A stretch of DNA of 64,000 nucleotides from Planctomycetota bacterium (GTDB lineage: Bacteria > Planctomycetota > Planctomycetia > Pirellulales > UBA1268). Position 1 is the first letter of the stretch; every line of letters begins with the position of its first letter. Positions 9,075 to 17,952 of the stretch are shown here, piece by piece. Below the pieces are notes generated by a model. It had not been told where the DNA came from. It was given only the letters and a program-made list of their open reading frames with translations, and made no database searches. The stretch lies in the NCBI GenBank assembly GCA_016872555.1, contig VGZO01000001.1:62001-126000 (forward strand), written 5' to 3'. A program made the position numbers and the translations under genes.

Positions 9075-10190
9075 ATGGATGGCAAGCCCTGGCTCGACCC
9101 GGCTGCCTGCCGGCAGCGGCAACGGCGGTTGCTCGAGCGCCTCGCGCCGCTCGACCTCGACGCCGTGCTCGTCGTCCTGCCCGAGCACGTCCAGTACCTC
9201 ACCGGGCCGCGCTGGGACTGGCGGTTCGCCCCGCTGGTCGGCCTCGACGCCGCCGGGAACGCCCTGCTCGTCTGCCCCGACCGCCCGGCCCCGCTGGCGG
9301 CCGCCGACGAGATCGTCACCTACGAGGCGAAGTGGCGCTCGACGCTGCGGATGGACCAGCGGCAGGCCAGCGCCGCTGCGGCTGCCGGCTGGCTGGCGGC
9401 GCGCGGGCCGCTCCGCCGCGTCGGCGTCGAATGGTCCGCCTGCCCGCCCCATGTCGGTCGGATGCTCGGTTCGGCGGAGCTCGTCGACATCGAGCCGCAC
9501 CTCGTCGAGGCACGGCGGAGGAAGGACCCCGACGAGTTGGCCCTGCTGCGCCAGGCGATCGCCGCCACCGGGGAGATGTACCGCGTCGCCCGCGAGATCG
9601 TCCGCCCGGGTGTCTGCGAGCTGGATGTCTTTTCGGCGCTCCAGGCCGCTGCGGTGCGCTCCTGCGGCGAGATGCTCACCGGCACCGGCAACGACTACGC
9701 CAGCGGCCTCCGCGGCGGAGCGCCACGGCCGCTCGACTGCCGGGCCGGTGATCTGTTCATCCTCGATCTCGGCCCTGCGTTCCGCGGGTATTTCGCCGAC
9801 AACGCGCGGACGCTCGCCGTCGACGGCCGTCCGACCGACCGGCAGCTCGCCGCCTGGGAGCACGTCTGCGGCGCGTTCGGGATCGTCGAGCGGATGGCCC
9901 GCCCCGGCGTCCGCTGCCGCGACATCTACGCCACGGTCCAGGAATGGCTGGCGGCCGCTCCGGTCGGGAGCTGGTCGAGCCACCTCGGGCACGGCATCGG
10001 CCTGTTCGTCCACGAAGCGCCGCACCTCAACCCGGCGTGGGACGACACGCTCGCCGAGGGGGAGGTGATCGCCGTCGAGCCGGCCCTGTACGGCGAGGGG
10101 CTCCACTGCGGGATCCGGCTGGAGAACGACTACCTCGTCACCGCCGATGGCCTCGAGCTGCTGTCGCCGTTTCCGCTCGGTCTCGCCTGA
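9075..10190 (+). CDS. M24 family metallopeptidase (Xaa-Pro aminopeptidase-like)
   Basis: A 371-residue cytoplasmic protein with the two-part layout of Xaa-Pro peptidases: an N-terminal creatinase-like domain (about 1-140) and a pita-bread catalytic domain (about 150-371). All five metal ligands are visible: Asp in F-I-L-D-L-G-P, Asp in Y-F-A-D-N-A-R-T, His in G-H-G-I-G-L, Glu in A-V-E-P-A-L-Y and Glu in R-L-E-N-D-Y-L-V-T. It likely removes an N-terminal residue before proline, although some relatives act on other substrates. The ATG at 9075 follows GGCGGAGTC. A TACACT box at 8985-8990 could be its -10. The end is ten bases from the convergent Ala-rich gene. Confidence 0.85.
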   Translation: MDGKPWLDPAACRQRQRRLLERLAPLDLDAVLVVLPEHVQYLTGPRWDWRFAPLVGLDAAGNALLVCPDRPAPLAAADEIVTYEAKWRSTLRMDQRQASAAAAAGWLAARGPLRRVGVEWSACPPHVGRMLGSAELVDIEPHLVEARRRKDPDELALLRQAIAATGEMYRVAREIVRPGVCELDVFSALQAAAVRSCGEMLTGTGNDYASGLRGGAPRPLDCRAGDLFILDLGPAFRGYFADNARTLAVDGRPTDRQLAAWEHVCGAFGIVERMARPGVRCRDIYATVQEWLAAAPVGSWSSHLGHGIGLFVHEAPHLNPAWDDTLAEGEVIAVEPALYGEGLHCGIRLENDYLVTADGLELLSPFPLGLA

Positions 10191-10199
10191 CGGCCGCGC

Positions 10200-12359
10200 T
10201 CACGGCGATTCCGGGGCGGTCACCGTCACGGTGCCGTCGGTGCAGAGCGGTGCTTCGAGTTCGGCACACGACAGGTCGATCCGGTAGTCGACTGCGGTGG
10301 CGACGACCCCGACGGCCCGGATCGTCGCGGTGGCCGTTTCACCGGCCTCGATGCTGGCGATCGCGTCGAACGCGATCACACCCGGGGCGAGGCGTGCCGC
10401 GAGTCCTTCCGCGACCACCGGCTCGATCCCCTCGGCGAAGAACACCCTGGCGACCACGCCGCGGATCGTCCTGTCACTGGCGTTGTGGATCGCGATCGTG
10501 AACTCGAACGGCGCGTCGACCCCGATCGTTTCCGGCAGGCCGGTCAATTCCAGCGCGACGCTGTCGGTGGCCGCCTCGGCGGCCGCGGCCTCGTCGCGGC
10601 GGGGCTCTTCGATCGCGATCGCCATGCCTCCGGCGGTGGTGACGGCTGCGGCTGCCGCCGTGCCGGAGGTGGCCGGCGCGGCGCCGTCATCCGCCAGTGG
10701 TACCGAGGCGCTGGCCGGGTCGACGGTGCGGGCGATTGCCGAGGTCGTCGGGAGGGGGGCACCGGTGCCGGCCGATCCCCGGATGTCCGGCGTCCGCCCC
10801 GCGAGGTGCTGGGGGCGGGCCTGCCGGCTCGGCGCCGGCCGAGCGGCGACGGCACCCGCCTGGGGCGCCGTGCGCGGGATCAGGCCGAGCGGCCGCGGCA
10901 GGCGGTTGAACGCGCCACGCAGCCGGTCGATGAGCAGTTCGCGCTGCGGTGCGGGCGGGTGCCGGGCCGCGGAGTGCTCGGCGAGGTGCGTGCGCGGGAC
11001 CGGTGCAGGAGCGATGGCGGCCGGCGTGCCGGCATCGGTCGCCGCGACGGCATCGGTCGCCGTGGCCTCGTCGCCGGGGGCCGGATCGCTGGCGGCGGCA
11101 TCGTCAGCGATGGCGATGGAATCGGGGGCGGCGGCCGGGTCGATGGTCTCCACCGGCGCGTCGCTGTCGATCGGCCCTGCCACCAGGGCATCGGTCGCCC
11201 GAGCACCGGCGAAGGGCTCGTCGGCACCCTGCTCGTCGGTGGACGATTCGGTCGGCGATTCGGTCGGGAGTGCCGGGTCGCCGGCGACGAGCGCGAGCAC
11301 CTCGGCTCCGGCCGCCGTGGTGCGATCGCCGGCGTCGGGGTCGATCGTCGCGGTCGGGGTGGACTCGGCCACGACGGGCGCTGCGATCTCGGCGGAGTCG
11401 GCCACCGCAGACTCGGCACCAATTTCGGCCGCCACCCACTGCACGGTCTGGTCCCCCGTGGTCGACGAGTCGGCGACGACGGTCTCGGCGATCACCGGGG
11501 TGACGGCCTCGGCGGGCTCGACGGCCGGGCCATCGGCGACCGTGATCGGCGCGGTCGTCGGACGGCGCGACGCGCTCCGCGGCCGCGGTGGCTGCACCTG
11601 GGCCTGGCGGGTGCGGGCCGGTGCGGATGGTTGATGGGTGTGGGCGACGGAGTCGCTCCCCGAGAGCAGGCCGAACGGACGCGGCCAGCGGGCGAGCGTG
11701 TCGCGGAACCGGTCGAGGATCGGAGTCGACGACGGGGTTTCCGGAGGGGCGACGAGCGCTGCGTTGACACGGGGAACCGGGACCACCCGGCGTGGCGTTG
11801 CGGCGACCGCCGGCTCGGGGATCGCGTCTGCCGGTGGCACGTCGTCGGCGCCCGCGAGCGGATCGGCGGCGGCGATCACGGGCACCGCAGCCGTGGGCTC
11901 GAACGCATTCTCTTCCGCGGCCGGTGCGATGACGACGACGAGGGCTTCGTCGAGCTGCCCGGGGAGGGCGATCGCCGGGTCGATCGACTCCGGCGGATGC
12001 GGCACGTCGACGACCAGCGCGGGATCGGTGGGCAGCGCCGGCGGTGCCACGGGCAGCGCCGTGGTGGTTTCGGCCGTCGCCGTGCCGAGCGTGTCGCCGA
12101 GCGGGGCGACGACCGCGGCTGCCGGCTCCGTGCCGGGGATCGGCCATTCGGGACCGGAGGTCCGGATCGGCTGGTTGGCGGCGGCGATCCGCTTCGCCAA
12201 CGGCTTGCGCCCCGTGGCGGCGGTCGCTTCGGTGGATTGGGCGACGACGGAGTGGGCCTTCTGCTGGGGCCTCTCCGCGGCTGCCGCGGGCGCCATCGCG
12301 AACGTCGCCGCGGACAGTGCCGCAGGCAGGAGGGTCGCGGGAAGACGGTGGCGGAGCAT
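10200..12359 (-). CDS. Long Ala/Pro/Thr-rich secreted protein with C-terminal DUF11/CARDB-like domain
   Basis: A 719-residue protein with a signal peptide (about residues 1-28, ending AAAA-E). Most of it (about 30-590) is low complexity, rich in Ala, Pro, Thr, Asp and Val. Within this, one motif occurs twice: P-I-L-D-R-F-R-D-T-L-A-R-W-P-R-P-F-G-L near residue 215 and L-I-D-R-L-R-G-A-F-N-R-L-P-R-P-L-G-L near residue 475. The last 120 residues look folded: beta-rich, with I-A-I-H-N-A-S-D-R-T-I-R-G-V-V-A-R-V-F, as in DUF11/CARDB domains of surface proteins. It may be a cell-surface or periplasmic scaffold; no enzyme motif is seen. The start at 12359 is preceded by GAGGA. It is divergent from bioB. 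Confidence 0.7.
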   Translation of the reverse strand: MLRHRLPATLLPAALSAATFAMAPAAAAERPQQKAHSVVAQSTEATAATGRKPLAKRIAAANQPIRTSGPEWPIPGTEPAAAVVAPLGDTLGTATAETTTALPVAPPALPTDPALVVDVPHPPESIDPAIALPGQLDEALVVVIAPAAEENAFEPTAAVPVIAAADPLAGADDVPPADAIPEPAVAATPRRVVPVPRVNAALVAPPETPSSTPILDRFRDTLARWPRPFGLLSGSDSVAHTHQPSAPARTRQAQVQPPRPRSASRRPTTAPITVADGPAVEPAEAVTPVIAETVVADSSTTGDQTVQWVAAEIGAESAVADSAEIAAPVVAESTPTATIDPDAGDRTTAAGAEVLALVAGDPALPTESPTESSTDEQGADEPFAGARATDALVAGPIDSDAPVETIDPAAAPDSIAIADDAAASDPAPGDEATATDAVAATDAGTPAAIAPAPVPRTHLAEHSAARHPPAPQRELLIDRLRGAFNRLPRPLGLIPRTAPQAGAVAARPAPSRQARPQHLAGRTPDIRGSAGTGAPLPTTSAIARTVDPASASVPLADDGAAPATSGTAAAAAVTTAGGMAIAIEEPRRDEAAAAEAATDSVALELTGLPETIGVDAPFEFTIAIHNASDRTIRGVVARVFFAEGIEPVVAEGLAARLAPGVIAFDAIASIEAGETATATIRAVGVVATAVDYRIDLSCAELEAPLCTDGTVTVTAPESP

Positions 12360-12624
12360 GGCTGGCACGTCCTCGGATGGGGCAGGTCGTTCCCTGGGTG
12401 TATCGGTCGATCCGAAGTCAAAGCTTTTGCGGGTAACGCCGGGCCTGCCCGGATCACCGGAATCTCCGCCCCCGTCGGCACCTCCGCCGGCGATGCCGGG
12501 GAAACTACGGGGACTGTTCCGGCGCCGCCCCCCTCGCCTACATTCACCGGCCACGGCCGTTCCGGGCCGCCGCCGCGGAGCACCCGACCGGCGTCCGTGC
12601 CGTTCGTCTCGAGGAGGAATCTGG

Positions 12625-13713
12625 ATGAGCACCGTTCCCGTCGCCCCTCCCGGGACCGTTCCGCTGAACCCGCCGTTGCCGGCGGATTCGCCGTCGATCC
12701 CCTCTGGAGGGTGGATGGGCCTCGCCGAGCGCGTGCTCGCCGGGGACGGGATCAGCCGGGAGGAGGCCCGCGCCGTGGTCACTTCGGCCGACGCCGAGCT
12801 CCTCGAGGTCCTCGCGGCGAGCTACCGAATCCGCCGCCGCCATTTCGGCGACACCGTCCAGCTGTTCTTCCTGATGAACGCCAAGAGCGGGCTGTGTCCC
12901 GAGGACTGCGGCTACTGCTCGCAGTCGAAGATCTCGACGGCCGACATCCCGCGATACAACCTGCTCGCCCCCGACACGATCCTCGACGCCGCACGGCTCG
13001 CGGCCGAGCGGCAGGCGAAGACGTTTTGCATCGTGATCTCGGCGCGCGGACCGTCGGAACGTGAGATCGACGCGGTCTGCGCGATCGTCCCGCAGATCAA
13101 GGCGCGCCACGAGCTCAACGTCTGCGCCTGCCTCGGGTTGCTCACCCCCGGCCAAGCGCGGCGTCTGGCCGACGCCGGAGTCGACAAGGTCAATCACAAC
13201 CTCAACACCAGCGCCCGCTACTATCCGTCGGTCTGCAGCACCCACACCCACGCCGACCGTGTCGCCACCCTCGCCGCCTGCCGTGACGCCGGCCTCGAGC
13301 TGTGCAGCGGCGGGATCATGGGGATGGGCGAGGACCCCGACGACCTCGTCGACATGGCCTTCGAACTCCGCGCCCTCGGCGTCGAGTCGATCCCGCTCAA
13401 TTTCCTCACCGCGATCGACGGCACGCCGCTGGGGGGCAGCGCCCGGCTCACGCCGCGTGATTGCCTCCGCGGGCTGGCGATGATGCGGCTGGTCAATCCC
13501 GCCTCCGAGATCCGCGTTGCCGGTGGCAGGGAGATCCAGCTCCGCAGCCTGCAGCCGCTGGCGCTGTACGCCGCCAATTCGATCTTCGTCGGCGATTACC
13601 TGACGACGAAGGGGCAGCCCCCGGCCGCGGACGAGGCGCTGATCGCCGATCTCGGCTTCACGATCACCGGCGGCCCGGAGCGCGGCGCGGGCTGTCAGTC
13701 GTCGGCACCGTGA
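12625..13713 (+). CDS. bioB: Biotin synthase
   Basis: A 362-residue radical-SAM enzyme that inserts sulfur into dethiobiotin in the last step of biotin synthesis. The [4Fe-4S] cluster triad is in C-P-E-D-C-G-Y-C-S-Q (about residues 92-101). Later N-V-C-A-C-L-G, Y-Y-P-S-V-C-S-T-H and L-C-S-G-G-I-M-G-M-G-E, and then I-P-L-N-F-L, are the standard BioB blocks holding the [2Fe-2S] ligands. The first 40 residues are a Pro-rich extension before the usual start of the family. The start follows a strong GAGGAGG site. Biotin genes bioA, bioD and bioF are not adjacent; only a distant oxoamine synthase fragment at the window edge could be related. Its end overlaps the TPR gene by 19 bases. Confidence 0.95.
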   Translation: MSTVPVAPPGTVPLNPPLPADSPSIPSGGWMGLAERVLAGDGISREEARAVVTSADAELLEVLAASYRIRRRHFGDTVQLFFLMNAKSGLCPEDCGYCSQSKISTADIPRYNLLAPDTILDAARLAAERQAKTFCIVISARGPSEREIDAVCAIVPQIKARHELNVCACLGLLTPGQARRLADAGVDKVNHNLNTSARYYPSVCSTHTHADRVATLAACRDAGLELCSGGIMGMGEDPDDLVDMAFELRALGVESIPLNFLTAIDGTPLGGSARLTPRDCLRGLAMMRLVNPASEIRVAGGREIQLRSLQPLALYAANSIFVGDYLTTKGQPPAADEALIADLGFTITGGPERGAGCQSSAP

Positions 13714-14027
13714 GCGCCCAGTTCCATCAGGAGCTCGGCCATCTCCCCGGCGGCGTGGTCCTGCCCCTGGCGCCGTGCCTCTTCGATGCCGTCGCGGAGG
13801 AAGCGCCGCGCTTCGGCGATCCGGCCACTGGCCGCGAGGTGGCGGCCGGCCATGTGGAACGCCGGCACGTAGGCCGGGGAGGCCGTGGCCAGGTCGGCGA
13901 AGATCGCCGTCGCCGCGTCGATCTCCCCTTCCTGCGCCATCTCCAGCGCCAGGCCGTAGCGGAGGAACGTGTCGCCCGGGTCGTCGCGGAGCAGGGCCTC
14001 GATCCGTTGGCGGCGTGACGCGGTCAT
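13695..14027 (-). CDS. Small TPR-like protein
   Basis: A 110-residue, mostly helical protein. Two TPR-like helix pairs are visible: about residues 17-50 (G-D-T-F-L-R-Y-G-L-A-L-E, ...A-T-A-I-F-A-D-L) and 52-88 (Y-V-P-A-F-H-M-A-G-R, ...E-A-R-R-F-L-R-D-G-I). Such small tetratricopeptide proteins act as binding adaptors; the partner is not known. Its ATG at 14027 overlaps the stop of the Tat-exported protein (ATGA), so it is translationally coupled as the last gene of the leuC-leuD operon. No signal peptide is seen. Its 3' end runs 19 bases into the end of bioB on the other strand. Confidence 0.75.
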   Translation of the reverse strand: MTASRRQRIEALLRDDPGDTFLRYGLALEMAQEGEIDAATAIFADLATASPAYVPAFHMAGRHLAASGRIAEARRFLRDGIEEARRQGQDHAAGEMAELLMELGAHGADD

Positions 14028-15042
14028 CGGCCCTCCTGCGGCGCGGCGGCGGCATCGGCCGGCCGGTCCGGAACGGTGATCCTCACCAGCCCGCCGCTGC
14101 CGTCGGTGTGGCTGACGATCACAACCTGCCGGGGCAGGCACACCAGCCCGTGTGCCGCTCCGACACGGGCGACGCACACCGGGCGGCAGGTCTGTCGGAC
14201 CCCGGTCAACTCGGCGTCGAGACGCCACAATCCCGGCGGATGTGTTGCCGACCCCTCGACTCCGGCCAGCGCGAACAAACGCCCGGTCTCCGTGTCCCAG
14301 GCGACGTCTCTCACGCCGGGGAGGCCCGTGTCGAGGGCCATCAGCGCCCCGCCCCCCGAGGACGCGTACCACTCCAGCCGCGCCGCGGCGTCCGCCCCGG
14401 GTGCGATCGTGAACACGACCCATTCGTCGCCGGGGCCGAACGTCAGCGCCGCCACCTCCCGGCCGTCGAGCGCGGGGCAGCGGCGCTCCGACGGAGCGTC
14501 GAGGCGGACGCCGGTGATCCGTCCGCGGAGGATCGGCGGTAGCGGCGCGGGCAGGCCGACCACGGCGAACAGCGTGCGCGACGGGCTGATCACCAGATCG
14601 ACGTGCCGGCCGGCGCTGTCGCCGTCGGCACGGCCCAGCGCCACCGTCTGGAGCGTGGCCTCGGCTCCGTCGGTCCCCGGGGGGCGGACGCGGTGGGCAC
14701 GCAGCGCCCATTCCCCGCCGTCGTTCCAGAGCACGAGCATCGTGCTCGAGTCGAGGCTGGCGATCGCGGCCACCGTCCCGGGGACGTCCGCGGCGCCCCC
14801 GTCGGCGCCGAGGGCGGTCCAGCGTTTCGTCGGTTCGGCCGGATCGGCGGCGACCATCCGGCGGCGGGACGGATCGAGGAACGACAGCGTCTGTCCCGTC
14901 CGGGTCACGGTCACCGGCCCGGCGGTGTCGAAGCCGTCGAGCGGCGTGACCGTGGCCGGCTGCACGTCGGCGCCCCACGACCGGCCGACGAGCCCCCCGG
15001 CCACTGCCGCCAGGCCCGCACGGAAAAATCCCCGGCGGGCGT

Positions 15043-15046
<4 letters not shown>
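14024..15046 (-). CDS. Tat-exported protein of unknown function, propeller-like
   Basis: A 340-residue protein with a twin-arginine signal ([19 protein letters not shown], near residue 4) and cleavage likely after residue 25 (WGA-D). The rest is rich in short beta motifs, such as [13 protein letters not shown] and L-W-R-L-D-A-E-L, in a pattern suggesting a beta-propeller; no named domain is recognised. Its start overlaps the leuD stop (ATGA) and its stop overlaps the TPR start (ATGA), so the three are coupled. A link to leucine metabolism is not obvious, and the operon position may be only regulatory convenience. Confidence 0.7.
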
Positions 15047-15684
<638 letters not shown>

Positions 15685-15712
15685 GTCGCTCCCCTGAGTG
15701 GCTCCTCTCGGT

Positions 15713-17122
15713 TCAGGCGTCGGTCGGCCAGGTGCGGACGTCGACGAACGTGCCGGCGACCGCCGCGGCGGCCGCCATCGCCGGCGAGACGAGGTGCGTC
15801 CGCCCCCCCTTCCCCTGCCGCCCCTCGAAATTGCGGTTACTCGTCGAGGCGCAGCGCTCACCCGGCGCGAGCGTGTCGGGATTCATCCCCAGGCACATGC
15901 TGCACCCCGCCTCGCGCCATTCGAAACCGGCGTCGCGGAACACGCGGTCGAGCCCCTCGGCCTCGGCCTGCCGCTTCACGCGCCCGCTCCCCGGCACGAC
16001 CATCGCGTGGACGCTACTGGCGACGCGGTGGCCGCGGACGGTGCGCGCCGCCTCGCGAAGGTCCTCGATCCGGCTGTTGGTGCAGGAGCCGATGAACACC
16101 CGGTCGATCGGGATGCCGACGATCGGCGTGCCCCCGGCGAGACCCATGTAGGCCAGCGATCGGGTCGCCCCGTCGCGCTGTCCGGGATCGGCGAACGACG
16201 CCGGGTCGGGGACGCAGCCGTCGATCCCGACGACCTCGGCGGGGTTCGTGCCCCAGGTGACCTGCGGCACGATCGCGGCGGCGTCGAAGCGTTCGCTGCG
16301 GTCGTAGACGGCGCCGGGATCGCTCGGCAGCCGCTCCCAGCGGGACACCGCGGCATCGAAGTCGCGCGGCGCGAAGTCGCGGCCGCGGAGGTAGTCGAAG
16401 GTCACGGCGTCGGGGGCGATCATCCCGGCCCGGGCCCCGGCTTCGATCGACATGTTGCAGACCGTCATCCGCTCCTCCATCGAGAGGCTGCGGATGCACG
16501 ATCCGGTGTATTCGATCACGAAGCCCGTTCCCCCCTCGGTCGACAGCCGGCCGATGATGTACAGGACGAGGTCCTTGGCGGTCACGCCGGGGGCGAGCCG
16601 ACCGTCGACGCGGATTTCGAGTGACCGCGGTTTCGCTTGGCGGAGCGTCTGCGTGGCGAGGACGTGCTCGACCTCGCTCGTGCCGATGCCGAAGGCCAGG
16701 GCCCCCAGGGCCCCGTGGGTCGCAGTGTGGCTGTCGCCGCAGACGATCGTCATCCCGGGCTGCGTGATCCCGAGCTCGGGGCCGATGACGTGGACGATCC
16801 CCTGGTCGGCGTCGTCGAGGTCGAACAGACGGATCCCGAACTCGCGGCAGTTGCTCCGCAGCGTGTCGATCTGCTGCCGCGAGATCAGGTCGGCGATCGG
16901 CAGCCGCCGGTCGGTGGTCGGGACGTTGTGGTCGGGTGTGGCGAACGTCGCCTCCGGGCGGCGGACGCGCCGGCCGGCCAGCCGCAGCCCTTCGAAGGCC
17001 TGCGGGCTGGTCACCTCGTGGACGAGGTGGCGGTCGACGTACACCAGCGCGAGTTCACCGGGCGGGGCGCAGACGACGTGGTCGTCCCAGATCTTGTCGA
17101 GCAGCGTGCGCGGGGCGGGCAT
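15713..17122 (-). CDS. leuC: 3-isopropylmalate dehydratase large subunit
   Basis: A 469-residue aconitase-family subunit. It has the early H-V-V ... [16 protein letters not shown] region, [11 protein letters not shown] with the first cluster Cys, F-I-G-S-C-T-N-S-R and, later, C-S-M-C-L-G-M-N, which together supply the three [4Fe-4S] cysteines. It acts in the cytoplasm with LeuD in leucine synthesis. It is the first gene of a leftward operon leuC-leuD-Tat protein-TPR protein. No T-box or leader peptide with Leu codons was recognised in the 120 bases before it. A minus-strand TACATT at 17182-17187 could be a -10. Confidence 0.96.
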   Translation of the reverse strand: MPAPRTLLDKIWDDHVVCAPPGELALVYVDRHLVHEVTSPQAFEGLRLAGRRVRRPEATFATPDHNVPTTDRRLPIADLISRQQIDTLRSNCREFGIRLFDLDDADQGIVHVIGPELGITQPGMTIVCGDSHTATHGALGALAFGIGTSEVEHVLATQTLRQAKPRSLEIRVDGRLAPGVTAKDLVLYIIGRLSTEGGTGFVIEYTGSCIRSLSMEERMTVCNMSIEAGARAGMIAPDAVTFDYLRGRDFAPRDFDAAVSRWERLPSDPGAVYDRSERFDAAAIVPQVTWGTNPAEVVGIDGCVPDPASFADPGQRDGATRSLAYMGLAGGTPIVGIPIDRVFIGSCTNSRIEDLREAARTVRGHRVASSVHAMVVPGSGRVKRQAEAEGLDRVFRDAGFEWREAGCSMCLGMNPDTLAPGERCASTSNRNFEGRQGKGGRTHLVSPAMAAAAAVAGTFVDVRTWPTDA

Positions 17123-17242
17123 GGGTGGACGAGCCGAGGGGATCGGGCGCCGGGAGACGGCTGCCCGAAGGACCGGCTCGCAATGTACTGCCGCCGTCGT
17201 GGGCGTGCCACGGTCGCGGCCGCTGCCGGCCCGGGGGCGGCG

Positions 17243-17779
17243 TCAGCCGGCGCGGCGCTGGACCGAGGCGCTGGCCAGGTCGGCGAGTTGCGACCGCGAC
17301 AGCGGCACCCACGTGCCGCCGCGCGACTCGACGAACACCGTCGTGTCGGTGCCGACGAGCCGCTGGACGAACAGCCACGCGCGCTCGAGCTCGCGGGGGG
17401 GCGTGTCGGCAGCGACGACCACCAGGTCGAACGCGCCGATATGGTTGCACAATCGCGATAGCGTGCTGTCGACGTTGCCGGGCACGAGCCTTACGCTGCC
17501 CAGCCCATGGAGGCGCCGGTGGGCCTCCTTGAGCGACACACCCGGGCCCTCGGCCGGCTGCCGGCTTTCGAACCGGTCGATGCCAACGTAGGTGACGGGA
17601 GTGCCCCGGGCGCTGTCGGCGGCGAGATGGAGCAGCCGTTCCGCACGGCGCAGGTTCCCGAGGCCGAGCTCGAGGATCCGGGCCGGCCGGCGCGCGAGGA
17701 CGTGACGGCAGAGGATCCGCTCACCCGCCGGCAGCGAGAAGCGGGTCAGCCAGAGGTGGTCGAGCCAGCGTGGAAGCAT
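17243..17779 (-). CDS. Class I SAM-dependent methyltransferase-fold protein
   Basis: A 178-residue protein with a Rossmann-type pattern. Motif I-like R-I-L-E-L-G-L-G-N-L is near residue 34, an acidic strand end Y-V-G-I-D-R-F near residue 64, and F-D-L-V-V-V-A-A-D-T-P near residue 117. This suggests a small methyltransferase fold, but the canonical GxGxG is only partial (G-L-G-N), so SAM binding is not certain. The substrate is unknown. It stands alone between leuC and the HEAT lipoprotein gene, all leftward. The ATG at 17779 is the only good start near the first strand. Confidence 0.6.
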   Translation of the reverse strand: MLPRWLDHLWLTRFSLPAGERILCRHVLARRPARILELGLGNLRRAERLLHLAADSARGTPVTYVGIDRFESRQPAEGPGVSLKEAHRRLHGLGSVRLVPGNVDSTLSRLCNHIGAFDLVVVAADTPPRELERAWLFVQRLVGTDTTVFVESRGGTWVPLSRSQLADLASASVQRRAG

Positions 17780-17952
17780 CGCGGGGCCGATTCGACGGGA
17801 GTCTGCCCCGCGGAAACCGTCCGCCGGGACCTCACCCGTCCAATCGGCTGCCTATCGGCGGCGGTTCAGCTGCCCGCCTCCGCGCCGCTCCCGGCCCCCC
17901 AGCTTTCCCGACCCGCAGCGCCGGCCGCGCTGTCGGGAACGGAACCGCCAGG

